NCBI GenBank assembly: GCA_964594075.1
Contig: CAZQKW010000082.1
Span: forward strand, 1-9,406
Source of the DNA: CAZQKW01 sp964594075
Lineage (GTDB): Bacteria > Desulfobacterota > WTBG01 > CAIYCZ01
DNA: 9,406 nt
Reading direction: 5' to 3'
This document shows, one piece after another, positions 1-6,845 of the stretch (within the stretch, counting starts at the first letter, position 1; the number at the start of each line of letters is the position of its first letter). The translations under genes and the position numbers were made by a program. The notes under the pieces were generated by a model. It was not told the DNA's origin. It saw nothing but the letters and a program-made list of their open reading frames with translations, and searched no databases.

Positions 1-23
1 AAAGATGTTTTAAAATTTTTGAT

Positions 24-42
24 GCCCCGCCTTGTAGGCGGG
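24..42. repeat. G+C-rich hairpin near left edge
   Basis: CCCCGCC (24-30) and GGCGGGG (36-42) form a perfect seven-pair stem with a five-base loop in A+T-rich surroundings. No T-run follows on the plus strand. On the minus strand the stem is followed by CATCAAAAATTTT, a poor terminator tail. It could be a REP-like element or the end of a gene lying left of the window. Confidence 0.5.
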
Positions 43-362
43 GTAATTCACTTATGAATTCACCATGCAGGGTTTAGGCTTTTTTATATTATACTCCACA
101 TGCATCCGGTATCCAACCAATAATTATGCCGCCTGGTTTTCATAGTCTCTTTTGCAGATTACCTGCCCGGACTCCTATCAGGCGCACTATCTAAATTATA
201 TTTCCTCTCCTATTCTCGAGACTTTAATCAAACACAGCAGTTCAGGGAGGCCGATGCCATGCCTTACGGTATTCGCAGCACTATAAATTACGTAATATGG
301 CCCATCAAGATAGCCGATAATATAGCCATATCTCGTATGCCCGTGTCTAAAATAATGTCTCT

Positions 363-397
363 CCCTGATAGGTAAAACAAGACTACTATTATCAGGG
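363..397. repeat. Inverted repeat CCCTGATA / TATCAGGG
   Basis: A perfect eight-base inverted repeat (363-370 and 390-397) with a 19-base spacer, about 40 bases before the plus-strand terminator at 435-478. It could be an RNA stem in a short transcript ended by that terminator, or a protein-binding site. Nothing in the sequence decides between these. Confidence 0.4.
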
Positions 398-434
398 TAT
401 TGAGCTTTATTTTCACGGCATGAGGGGATTACGG

Positions 435-478
435 AAAGGCATTAAGCAGATGCAGAGCGCGTCTCTAATGCCTTTTTC
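435..478 (+). terminator. Intrinsic terminator, plus strand
   Basis: AAAGGCATTA (435-444) pairs perfectly with TAATGCCTTT (466-475), and the stem runs into a T-rich tail (473-480). The intervening 21 bases can form a short inner stem (AGA/TCT). The T-run lies only on the plus-strand 3' side, so the signal is for rightward transcription. No ORF of useful size precedes it in the window. Confidence 0.65.
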
Positions 479-528
479 TTTTGCCCATAAAGTGGCTCAG
501 GACTCATTGGTATTAACCAGGCTCACGA

Positions 529-565
529 TAAAAAACCCCGGCACACAAGAGTTTACCTGCCGGGG
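529..565 (-). terminator. Intrinsic terminator, minus strand
   Basis: On the minus strand, CCCCGGCA (565-558) pairs perfectly with TGCCGGGG (543-536), followed immediately by six T residues (535-530). Eight perfect G+C-rich pairs plus the T-run make a strong terminator. It would stop leftward transcripts coming from 570-2020, where no protein gene is seen, or read-through from the hsd operon. It could also work weakly in the other direction. Confidence 0.75.
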
Positions 566-670
566 TCTATGAGAAAGAGGGATCTATGAAAGTATGCTCG
601 ATTTTTTTATCGCACAAACGGGAACGCACAAGAGCATGAGAGACAGAAAGCAATACGCTCCAAAATAATA

Positions 671-700
671 ACCCCTCGTTGCACTTTGGTTGCACCGGGG
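671..700 (+). terminator. Intrinsic terminator, plus strand
   Basis: ACCCCTCGTTGCA (671-683) pairs with TGCACCGGGGGGT (691-703 region) over about 12 of 13 positions, with one G-T pair and one mismatch, around a short loop, followed by CTTTTTT. This is a strong rho-independent terminator shape. No protein gene lies upstream on the plus strand within the window, so it would end either a small RNA or a transcript entering from further left that passed the earlier terminator. Confidence 0.7.
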
Positions 701-702
701 GG

Positions 703-977
703 TCTTTTTTATTAAAATCCGGTTATGCCGATCCGTGCCGTGGCAAGAAATCCCTCATCCTAATGGCTTTCGTCAGCCTGATCCAACAGCGGGTCACTGC
801 GACCAATGGATCATTTCCCTGTGTGTTAGATTTTGCCTTGTGCTGACCTGGTGTCAGGCATACCAGACGTAATAAATAAAAGCCTAAATTCATTTAAATG
901 CTAATGCCACATTAAAAAGTGTCAAGCCCTTCCAAAAAAATTTTTTCCAAGACCGACGGGCAATCAAACAATAATTT
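703..977. other. A+T-rich stretch without a recognisable gene
   Basis: No credible coding frame is seen. It contains a small stem CTGGT/ACCAG (848-852 with 862-866), a short palindrome CATTTAAATG (891-900), and an uninterrupted A7T6 tract at 934-946 that may bend the DNA. Confidence 0.4.
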
Positions 978-1047
978 GCCTTCTACCGATTAAGGAGGGA
1001 CTCACCTCCAGCCGGGGGGAAGCAGAGGTAAGACATCAGTAGAAGGC
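978..1047 (+). other. Possible structured RNA: closed stem with two competing inner hairpins
   Basis: GCCTTCTAC (978-986) pairs perfectly with GTAGAAGGC (1039-1047), closing a 52-base interior. Inside, GGAGG (994-998) can pair with CCTCC (1005-1009), or ACCTC (1004-1008) can pair with GAGGT (1025-1029). The two share bases and exclude each other. The shape recalls a regulatory RNA, but I recognise no riboswitch consensus, and no ORF follows closely. The strand is a guess, since the stems also form on the minus strand. Confidence 0.35.
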
Positions 1048-1513
1048 CTGTTATAAATTTAGCATATCCTTAAGGATGTTGCAAAGATTGCACGCACGAA
1101 AATCAACGAAGCGGAAAGCGGAAAAGAACTGAGGAGAAATACGTGGTGGCTTAAATTATAAGCATATGCTTCTCTGCTGTGCCGGGCGGTGACCGTGTCC
1201 CCACTCCCGGAGGCATGTTCACCATGCTGGGGCAGCATGCTGCCAACAGCGCCTGGTTCCGGACTCTGGATTACGGCCTACGCCCTTTCTGTTCGTTGTG
1301 TCATGGATTAAGAGATACTGTGACTGGATCAAGGCGGCGTTGGCAATAGATTTCTAAGCCTGCAGTATATTCTGTTTGAATGGGCATAAAAGTTTTATGA
1401 AGGTAAGGAATTAACTATAACGTCAGTTGAGAACCAAACTGGAAAAGCGGCGTCAAGTCAATCATTGTGGGCGCCAGCCTTCTTGCGGGGCGTGTACGGT
1501 TTAAGTCTGATAT
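1048..1513. other. Non-coding or decayed stretch with palindromes
   Basis: No recognised gene. Visible items are the palindromes AAGCATATGCTT (1160-1171) and GGCAGCATGCTGCC (1231-1244) and the mirror-arm repeat CATAAAA-G-TTTTATG (1385-1399). One stop-to-stop frame of 64 codons (1155-1346, plus strand) contains ATG codons at 1215 and 1224 with GGAGG at 1209-1213, but its product is not recognised. The G+C content is higher than in the flanks, which fits a remnant of an inserted element. Confidence 0.35.
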
Positions 1514-1591
1514 GCGGAGGGTCCGCGTTCGGGCGAACTACGAAATAGGGCCGATAGCCCTGTCGCTTGGATACCTACCGGAGACGGTCGG
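1514..1591 (+). other. Run of compact hairpins, unrecognised structured RNA or element remnant
   Basis: Four small hairpins lie in a row: GCGGA-GGG-TCCGC (1514-1526), GTTC-GGGC-GAAC (1527-1538), AGGGC-CGATA-GCCCT (1547-1561), and ACCG-GAGA-CGGT (1577-1588), the last with a GNRA tetraloop and extendable to 1574-1591 over one mismatch. Such density of short stems is typical of folded RNA rather than coding DNA. It does not match tRNA, rRNA, tmRNA, RNase P, SRP or 6S RNA as I know them. A decayed group II intron domain is possible, but I cannot identify domain V. Confidence 0.35.
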
Positions 1592-2025
1592 AAAGTGTCG
1601 GAGGGGGAATCAGGAGATGCAGTCAGACTTTTGGTGTGACACGGAATGTGCCGGATATTATCATTTCTTCATTTCTTATCGTCGTGTGGCGAATGTTTCA
1701 CCCCAGAAGAGTCTTTCAATGGACCGGCCAAAGTGAATAATATTCCTGGACAGCATCATAGAGATAAATGCATCGCAGGTCATAAAAGTTTCTGCTATCT
1801 CAAAAATTCCTATATGAAAGTTCAAGAAAAAAAAGGAAGTTTCTCCGGGGCGCACTAAACCAGTTCGTATAACAGGTTGTACAGGATAGACAGTGGTATC
1901 TTAAATCATCTTTAAGGTGAGTTGGTAATTGCTGCACAGGAGTATATGCTGGGCTGTATTGGATATGACGATGCCTGATTGTCTTGGCACGTTGTGGAGA
2001 ATCCGGAAAGAACACTGTCAATCAT
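1592..2025. other. Intergenic stretch between hairpin cluster and end of hsd operon
   Basis: I see no gene, RNA or repeat here that I can name. Short frames exist on both strands, but they lack ribosome-binding sites and protein-like composition. An 11-base string CATAAAAGTTT occurs near 1385 and again near 1781, probably by chance. Confidence 0.4.
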
Positions 2026-2061
2026 AAAAAGCGCTGTTCCTTTTTTAATTTCATTGAACAG
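2026..2061 (-). terminator. Probable intrinsic terminator of the hsd operon
   Basis: Read on the minus strand, CTGTTC (2061-2056) pairs with GAACAG (2039-2034), followed by CGC and five T residues (2030-2026). It begins 14 bases after the stop codon of the metallohydrolase gene. The stem is only six base pairs and the loop is 16 bases. An alternative stem, CATTGA/TCAATG (2052-2057 with 2064-2069), overlaps it. Position argues for a real terminator; strength is moderate. Confidence 0.55.
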
Positions 2062-2074
2062 TCTCAATGACGAT

Positions 2075-2797
2075 TTAGATATCCAGCTCCACCCCGTGTT
2101 TTTGCAGCCAGGCTTCGTGTTCTTGGTAATCTGGAATTACACGCGAAACAATATACCAAAACTCCTTCGTGTGCCCTTTTTTAATCATGTGCGCCAGTTC
2201 GTGAACCAGGATATAATCAAATACCCAGATCGGGGCCATCACCGTGCGCCAGTTGAAATTCAACGTCCCTTTGGCCCCGCATGATGCCCAACGATTGCCA
2301 AGATCTAATACCCGAAAGTTTTTGACCTCGGCGCCTACACGTTTATCATAACGAGGAATCCTGGCTTTCAATTCCTCTTCTGTTTTGCTCTTATACCACA
2401 AGATAAAGTGATTCCTTGCGCGGACCGTCTCGCCTTCCGGAAGTTCAAAATACCCCTGAGTGAAGCGTAACGAACATGGATTTGCTACCTTTTTGACCGC
2501 AGCCCTGTCCTTGTCTCTTATCAATCTCAACCGATAACTTTTCCCGAGATACAAAAACCCCTGTCCGTTGACGAAGTCACGCCGAATCTTTTCTTTGTTG
2601 GTTTCTTTTTTATAGGTGAGTTTTTGATGTATCCACAATCTTTTGCTTGAAGCATATTTCTCTATTGCTTCCGGTTTTGCGTCTTGAGGCGCAGTTACAA
2701 TGACAGAACCATCCCTTTCTACCGAAATACCCAATGAGGTCCTTCCGGTTCGCTTCACTTGACAGTGGATTCCATCGATTTTCAAGATGTCTGTCAT
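2075..2797 (-). CDS. DUF45/YgjP-type (COG1451) predicted zinc metallohydrolase
   Basis: A 240-residue protein of the YgjP/DUF45 family, often annotated as an M48-like or SprT-like metallopeptidase. The hallmark motifs are all present: NRWASCGAKGTLNFNW (168-183), then VHELAHM with the HExxH zinc site (H199, E200, H203), a probable third ligand H209 in KKGH, and FW plus PDY shortly after. The N-terminal ~120 residues are the usual beta-rich region. No signal peptide or membrane segment is seen, so it is cytoplasmic. The ATG lies inside the hsdR stop (ATGA overlap) with only a weak GGTG upstream, so translation probably depends on ribosomes finishing hsdR. Genes of this family often sit next to Type I hsdR, but the substrate is not established; proteolysis or nucleotide hydrolysis have both been suggested for relatives. 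It is the last gene of the operon, with a terminator-like hairpin 14 bases after the stop. Confidence 0.9.
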   Translation of the reverse strand: MTDILKIDGIHCQVKRTGRTSLGISVERDGSVIVTAPQDAKPEAIEKYASSKRLWIHQKLTYKKETNKEKIRRDFVNGQGFLYLGKSYRLRLIRDKDRAAVKKVANPCSLRFTQGYFELPEGETVRARNHFILWYKSKTEEELKARIPRYDKRVGAEVKNFRVLDLGNRWASCGAKGTLNFNWRTVMAPIWVFDYILVHELAHMIKKGHTKEFWYIVSRVIPDYQEHEAWLQKHGVELDI

Positions 2798-5700
2798 GAA
2801 TTCACCAAACGCACATGCAGGGTCTTTGCCAGTTCCATAAAACGATCGGCAATACGGTGGATTTTTTCATAGGGGACAAGATTTCTGTCGTCTATTTCGT
2901 TTATAAGCCATGTTCTTAAAAGGTTTTGAGCCGGGTGCCGGCGCCAAAAATCCTGAAGGCTGATCTCCTGTTTCACATGATCCACGATTTCGATAACAGC
3001 CTCGCAGAATTTCTTCAACTCTTCTTGCTTCGGTTCTTTTCCGAATTCGTCAATCAGAATGCCTAAGAAAGGCGCTTGTGTTTTGGGGTCCAGGCCTGTT
3101 ACGTCCTCTTGCCGTCCCGCTTTGACATCTTTGATAAATTTCCTGAGTTCCTCGGCGAGGGCGTCCCAGTTTTCCCCAAAGGCGGCAAGAATTTCTTTAA
3201 GCCTCTCGCTCAGCTTCTTGAACAAGGCTGGGTCTTCATTATAATGTTTTTGAATATGAAACCGCGCCGCGTGTTCCATCTCCAACGCCTGCGACTTTTC
3301 GGACTTTAGTGAATCAACCTTTTTCTCAAAGTCTTCATCAAATATGGAGATGGGCGGAATTTTCGGATCAACACCTTGGGCCACAATATACTCATCGAGC
3401 AATTTTTTGACCTTGTCGCCCACTCCGGCGATATTAAGCTGCGAGTCGCGGTAGCGGTTGGCGGCTGTTTTGTTGATGAACCCGAGGAGTTTCAAGTCAT
3501 AAACATAGGGAAGGGCCTCAGGCCGCGGCATGACCACATCCATGCTTTCGGCAAACTCAGCAAAACGGCGAATAAAATCAGCCCGGATCTCTATGTCCCT
3601 GAGTAGATTGACGCAGGCGTCAATATCGGTGAGTTCATTGATGCCCCGCTTTAAAAAGATATCCAATACCCGCCGATGGCGGTCTTCGAGTTTTGGAAGC
3701 TCATCCTTGATGCTGATAAGGGCGCCCTTGATGTCGGTCTGCGCATACATGGCAAGGGCCTCGGTGAGTCTGTGGCCCACACCATAGTAATCCACCACCA
3801 GGCCATGGGTCTTGCCATTGCGGCAGCGGTTGACCCGGGCAATGGCCTGAAGGAGTTCATGGCCCTCCATGAAACGGTCAAGATACATTACCTGCTCCAC
3901 AGGCGCATCAAACCCGACAAGCAACATGCTCTTGACGATAATAATGGCGAGAGGATCTTCTTGTAGAGACTTTTTAAATCGCCCATTTTTACCCACAAGG
4001 GTTTCATGAACGGCCTTGTCTGTATATGGCTGATAGCTTGGTGGGTCGTTGTGATCGCCGGAAATGACCGCGGCGAATTCAAGTTTCTGAAGGACCTCCT
4101 TCTGCTTGGCCGCGATGATCAAAAATCGGGTCTCTTCATCAAGCTTTTGCTGGTCCTCTTCAGACAGAGCAAACAAACCAGGGTCGAGGATTTCAATGCG
4201 CTTCAAGAGTTTTTCTTTGGCTTTTGCAAAGGCCTCGCAATAGCGGATAGCAGCCTTGCGGCTCACCGCCACCACCTGCGCCTTAAATCCGCCGGGCAGG
4301 ATGTTTGCTGCGTAGTGGAGAAGCATATCTTCTGCCTTGGCCTCAATGAGCTTCTGGGACTCAAGGATATTTTCCACAGTAGCGTATTTTCGGCGAATGG
4401 CTTCGCGTTCTTCTTCGGTCTTTGACTGGAACATGTCGTCAAAGAATTGATCGAGCGTGCGGCCGTCTTCAACCTGGGCGTTTACCTTCCTGCCTTCATA
4501 GAGTATTTTAACTGTCGCTCCATCTTGCTGGGATTCTTCAATGGTGTAACGGTCAATATAATCGCCGAAGATTTCGAAGGTCTTCTTTCCCTTGCCTGCG
4601 ATAATGGGCGTGCCGGTAAACCCTATTTTTGCGGCATTAGGTAGCGCCCGCATCATGTTGGCATGGAGCATGCTCGTATGGGAACGGTGCGCCTCATCGG
4701 TGAGAATCAGGATATTTTCCGATGTGTTCCATATGGGAAATAGAATAGGCTTGGGCGGCTGTTTGTATTCGTCTTTTGTATTACCTTCCGGTGCTGCTGC
4801 CTTTTGCATCTCATATTCCGGGATTTCGTATTCTTCTGCTTTTTGCGTGTCCCTGTCCTGATATTTCTGAATCATCGTAAAGACGATATTGGAGCTTGTA
4901 TCCCGCATCAATTCTGCAAGCCGGTCTTTGCTGTCGGCATGGTAGATGGTTTCTCCGGCAAGGGCGGCACTCTCCTTTAGCTGGCCTTCGAGCTGAATCC
5001 TGTCCGTTACGATGACAACCTTGAAGGCCTTCAAATCCGCGAGCGTCCTCATCTTGCGGACAAGAAACACCATCGTGTAGCTCTTTCCTGAACCCTGGGT
5101 ATGCCAGATGATGCCCCCGCGCTGATCTTCTTCGCCCGTAATCTTTTTGGTTTTTCCGGCTCTCAATCGGTCAATAGCCCTGTGTACTGCCCTGAACTGT
5201 GGATACCGGCAGAGGAGCTTTACGATTCGGCCGTCTTTGTCATCAAAGAGGATAAAGTTCCGGACAATATCAAGGAGATGTTCTTTCCTGAGCATACCGG
5301 CGACAAGGATTTCCTGACTGTTGAGCTCCTTTTTTCCTAACTCTGCCGCAACCGCGCTCATGGGTACTGGGCTCGTATCCTTCCATTCCATATAGTGTTC
5401 GTAGCCTGCCCCCACGGTTGCAGCGCATGCCCTCTGACGGCACGTGCTCACAAGGATCTGATTGAAATAAAAGAGTCTTTCGCAGCCCTCTTCTTCATCC
5501 ACATACGGGCGCTGATTGGAATAGCGCAGAAGCTGGTTGATGCCCTCTTCTATGGGATTGGTGAGTTTCGGGTTTTTGCACTCCGCAACCACAAGGGGGA
5601 TGCCGTTCACAAAAAGCACCAGATCCGGGGTGATAAAAGATTTTCCTCCTGGCAAATCCACGCGGAACTGATTGATTACAAGGAAGTCGTTGCGTTCCGG

Positions 5701-6075
5701 ATGGTCAAAATCAATGAGGCTGATGGTCTTTTCTCTGCCGCCGTGCAAAACGGGGTCGCCGTCCACCTCCACACCCCGCACAATGCAGTCAAAAGCCTCC
5801 CTGTTGGCCTCCATGAGTTTAGGCAAACTGATCCGCATAAGTCTGTTGACAGCCTGGCTGATGCGCACATCATCCAGCCAGGGCTTGCCGTCGTCAGTGA
5901 TATTTATCTCCCGCAACGCCTTCTTCAGCCTGCCAACGAGCAATACCTCGCGGAAACTCTCCCGCTCCGTAAGATAGGGCACATCAATATCGCCTTCGAT
6001 GTGCTGCCACCCCATAACCTTCAACTGCTCGATAAAGGGGATTTCCACGTAGGTTTTTTCATCTGGTAGCGTCAT
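2794..6075 (-). CDS. hsdR: Type I restriction enzyme subunit HsdR (endonuclease and translocase)
   Basis: HsdR is the ATP-dependent motor and nuclease that pulls and cuts unmodified DNA when bound to HsdM/HsdS. The 1093 residues are a normal full length. The N-terminal nuclease domain has the PD-(D/E)xK signature: TPD with D151, then AECK with E165 and K167. The superfamily 2 helicase core follows: Walker A TQGSGKS (326-332), VVIVTDR (353-359), DEAH (460-463), FTGTP (486-490), LVGFDAP (719-725) and QAIARVNR (743-750). The remaining ~340 residues are the helical C-terminal region that contacts the rest of the enzyme. A charged, proline-containing insertion lies before the DEAH motif (about 408-445). 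The start shares ATGA with the preceding stop, and AAGGGG lies ten bases upstream. The stop shares ATGA with the next gene. All key motifs are present, so the gene should be functional. Confidence 0.97.
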   Translation of the reverse strand: MTLPDEKTYVEIPFIEQLKVMGWQHIEGDIDVPYLTERESFREVLLVGRLKKALREINITDDGKPWLDDVRISQAVNRLMRISLPKLMEANREAFDCIVRGVEVDGDPVLHGGREKTISLIDFDHPERNDFLVINQFRVDLPGGKSFITPDLVLFVNGIPLVVAECKNPKLTNPIEEGINQLLRYSNQRPYVDEEEGCERLFYFNQILVSTCRQRACAATVGAGYEHYMEWKDTSPVPMSAVAAELGKKELNSQEILVAGMLRKEHLLDIVRNFILFDDKDGRIVKLLCRYPQFRAVHRAIDRLRAGKTKKITGEEDQRGGIIWHTQGSGKSYTMVFLVRKMRTLADLKAFKVVIVTDRIQLEGQLKESAALAGETIYHADSKDRLAELMRDTSSNIVFTMIQKYQDRDTQKAEEYEIPEYEMQKAAAPEGNTKDEYKQPPKPILFPIWNTSENILILTDEAHRSHTSMLHANMMRALPNAAKIGFTGTPIIAGKGKKTFEIFGDYIDRYTIEESQQDGATVKILYEGRKVNAQVEDGRTLDQFFDDMFQSKTEEEREAIRRKYATVENILESQKLIEAKAEDMLLHYAANILPGGFKAQVVAVSRKAAIRYCEAFAKAKEKLLKRIEILDPGLFALSEEDQQKLDEETRFLIIAAKQKEVLQKLEFAAVISGDHNDPPSYQPYTDKAVHETLVGKNGRFKKSLQEDPLAIIIVKSMLLVGFDAPVEQVMYLDRFMEGHELLQAIARVNRCRNGKTHGLVVDYYGVGHRLTEALAMYAQTDIKGALISIKDELPKLEDRHRRVLDIFLKRGINELTDIDACVNLLRDIEIRADFIRRFAEFAESMDVVMPRPEALPYVYDLKLLGFINKTAANRYRDSQLNIAGVGDKVKKLLDEYIVAQGVDPKIPPISIFDEDFEKKVDSLKSEKSQALEMEHAARFHIQKHYNEDPALFKKLSERLKEILAAFGENWDALAEELRKFIKDVKAGRQEDVTGLDPKTQAPFLGILIDEFGKEPKQEELKKFCEAVIEIVDHVKQEISLQDFWRRHPAQNLLRTWLINEIDDRNLVPYEKIHRIADRFMELAKTLHVRLVNS

Positions 6076-6845
6076 AACTTGACAACCCCTTTGCAGTTTG
6101 GGTAATCCGAGCAGCCCCAGAACGAGCTGCCTGCGCTTTTCCCGCTTTTAGCGGTCCGCAGAACCATGGATTTGCCGCACCTGGGGCAAGGGGGAATTTG
6201 ATCCGTCGGATCCGACCGATTAGTCCGATCCGCCTGATCAAGTCTTTTCTTTGCCCTGTGAGCCAGCCGTGCGGCTGCAAGCTGCTCGCTGTAGCCGCCT
6301 TCCTCCACAAAGCTTTTTTCAAGGGCGGCAATCTGCTGGTCCAGCAGAAAATTGGCCTGGTGAATCAGGCAGATCACGGCATTGGCGCGCACAGCAGGGT
6401 CGGCGCTCTCAAGCCAGGGCGCATAAAGCGCCCACCTTTCTTGATCGGTCTGTTCCGTCAGATTGGACCGATCCGACGGATCGGACCGATCAGCCCTAAA
6501 CCGCCTTGGCACCCCGCGCACTGCCTGCGCCTCTGGTGAATCCTGCGCCCACTGGGGCAGATGGCGGTGCCGCAGATAATCCTCAAAGTCAAGGAGCAGT
6601 TCTTCAAGGCTTGCCCGTGCCACATTGAGCAGCCGTAATTCTGTTTGGGACGAGGTTGCCGCTGCCCTGCTGCCCTCGGCGATGTTCTGGCGGCCCGAAC
6701 GCGCTGCCTGTATCATCTGATCCACCGTCCGGGAGTGGGGGTCGAGAAATGTTTCGCAAAACCAGTAGGTGGCATCGTAGATCAGGGTGGCGGTCTGGAA
6801 ACTCGCGCTCGTTCGATAGCCGCCGCTTGGCCGGATTTTGGTCAT
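6072..6845 (-). CDS. Four-helix-bundle (S23/Avd-like) protein with C-terminal topoisomerase-type zinc ribbon
   Basis: A 257-residue accessory protein lies between hsdS and hsdR. Residues about 18-92 resemble the S23/four-helix-bundle family, with the signature ARSGRQNIAEGSR (48-60) followed by helices ending near FEDYLR. This fold also occurs in Avd, a partner of reverse transcriptase in diversity-generating retroelements, but no such element is seen here. A central helical region (137-200) follows. Residues 220-257 form a four-cysteine zinc ribbon (C220, C223, C245, C251; CPRC...WGCSDYPNC) like those at the C-terminus of topoisomerase I, which suggests nucleic-acid binding. The architecture matches proteins annotated as 'four helix bundle suffix domain'. 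Two Asp/Ser/Thr/Arg-rich tracts (119-136 and 203-217) come from 9-bp tandem repeats. The start has AAGGAGA nine bases upstream. The gene overlaps hsdS by one base and hsdR by four. Function is unknown; a role in assembling or regulating the restriction complex is inference from position only. Confidence 0.85.
   Translation of the reverse strand: MTKIRPSGGYRTSASFQTATLIYDATYWFCETFLDPHSRTVDQMIQAARSGRQNIAEGSRAAATSSQTELRLLNVARASLEELLLDFEDYLRHRHLPQWAQDSPEAQAVRGVPRRFRADRSDPSDRSNLTEQTDQERWALYAPWLESADPAVRANAVICLIHQANFLLDQQIAALEKSFVEEGGYSEQLAAARLAHRAKKRLDQADRTNRSDPTDQIPPCPRCGKSMVLRTAKSGKSAGSSFWGCSDYPNCKGVVKL
6195..6239 (-). repeat. 9-bp tandem repeat array 2 (five imperfect units)
   Basis: On the minus strand, five in-frame 9-base units related to GATCGGTCC encode D-Q-A, D-R-T, N-R-S, D-P-T and D-Q-I. 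This is the same unit as in the array about 200 bases upstream in the gene. It forms the linker directly before the zinc ribbon. Confidence 0.8.
6438..6491 (-). repeat. 9-bp tandem repeat array 1 (six imperfect units)
   Basis: On the minus strand, units of the type GATCGGTCC run in frame six times and encode three-residue steps such as D-R-S, D-P-S and D-R-S. The last two units have drifted most. Neighbouring units form a perfect inverted repeat, CCGATCCG-A-CGGATCGG (plus strand 6468-6484). It lies between the four-helix bundle and the central helical region of the accessory gene. Confidence 0.8.

Noticed and set aside
978..1047. Cobalamin, lysine or SAM riboswitch
   Set aside because: Short strings such as GGGGGAAG and GGAGGGAC resemble parts of these consensus sequences, but the required core elements and a matching downstream gene are absent.
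1215..1349. Small 41-44 residue ORF with GGAGG upstream
   Set aside because: The ribosome-binding site is plausible for the ATG at 1224, but the product is unrecognised, and the frame is short enough to occur by chance in G+C-rich sequence.
1467..1736. 89-codon plus-strand frame as a gene
   Set aside because: It runs through the hairpin cluster, has no ribosome-binding site, and its arginine- and cysteine-rich product resembles no family I know.
1..2074. CRISPR array or tRNA gene in the gene-free region
   Set aside because: No regularly spaced direct repeats and no tRNA T-arm consensus with matching acceptor stem were found.
5395..6069. 224-codon plus-strand frame opposite hsdR
   Set aside because: It is antisense to the conserved nuclease domain of hsdR. 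Its protein has no recognisable motifs and is explained by codon bias of the real gene.
6072..6845. Diversity-generating retroelement because of the Avd-like fold
   Set aside because: No reverse transcriptase, template repeat or variable repeat pair is visible. The fold alone is shared by many S23-type proteins.
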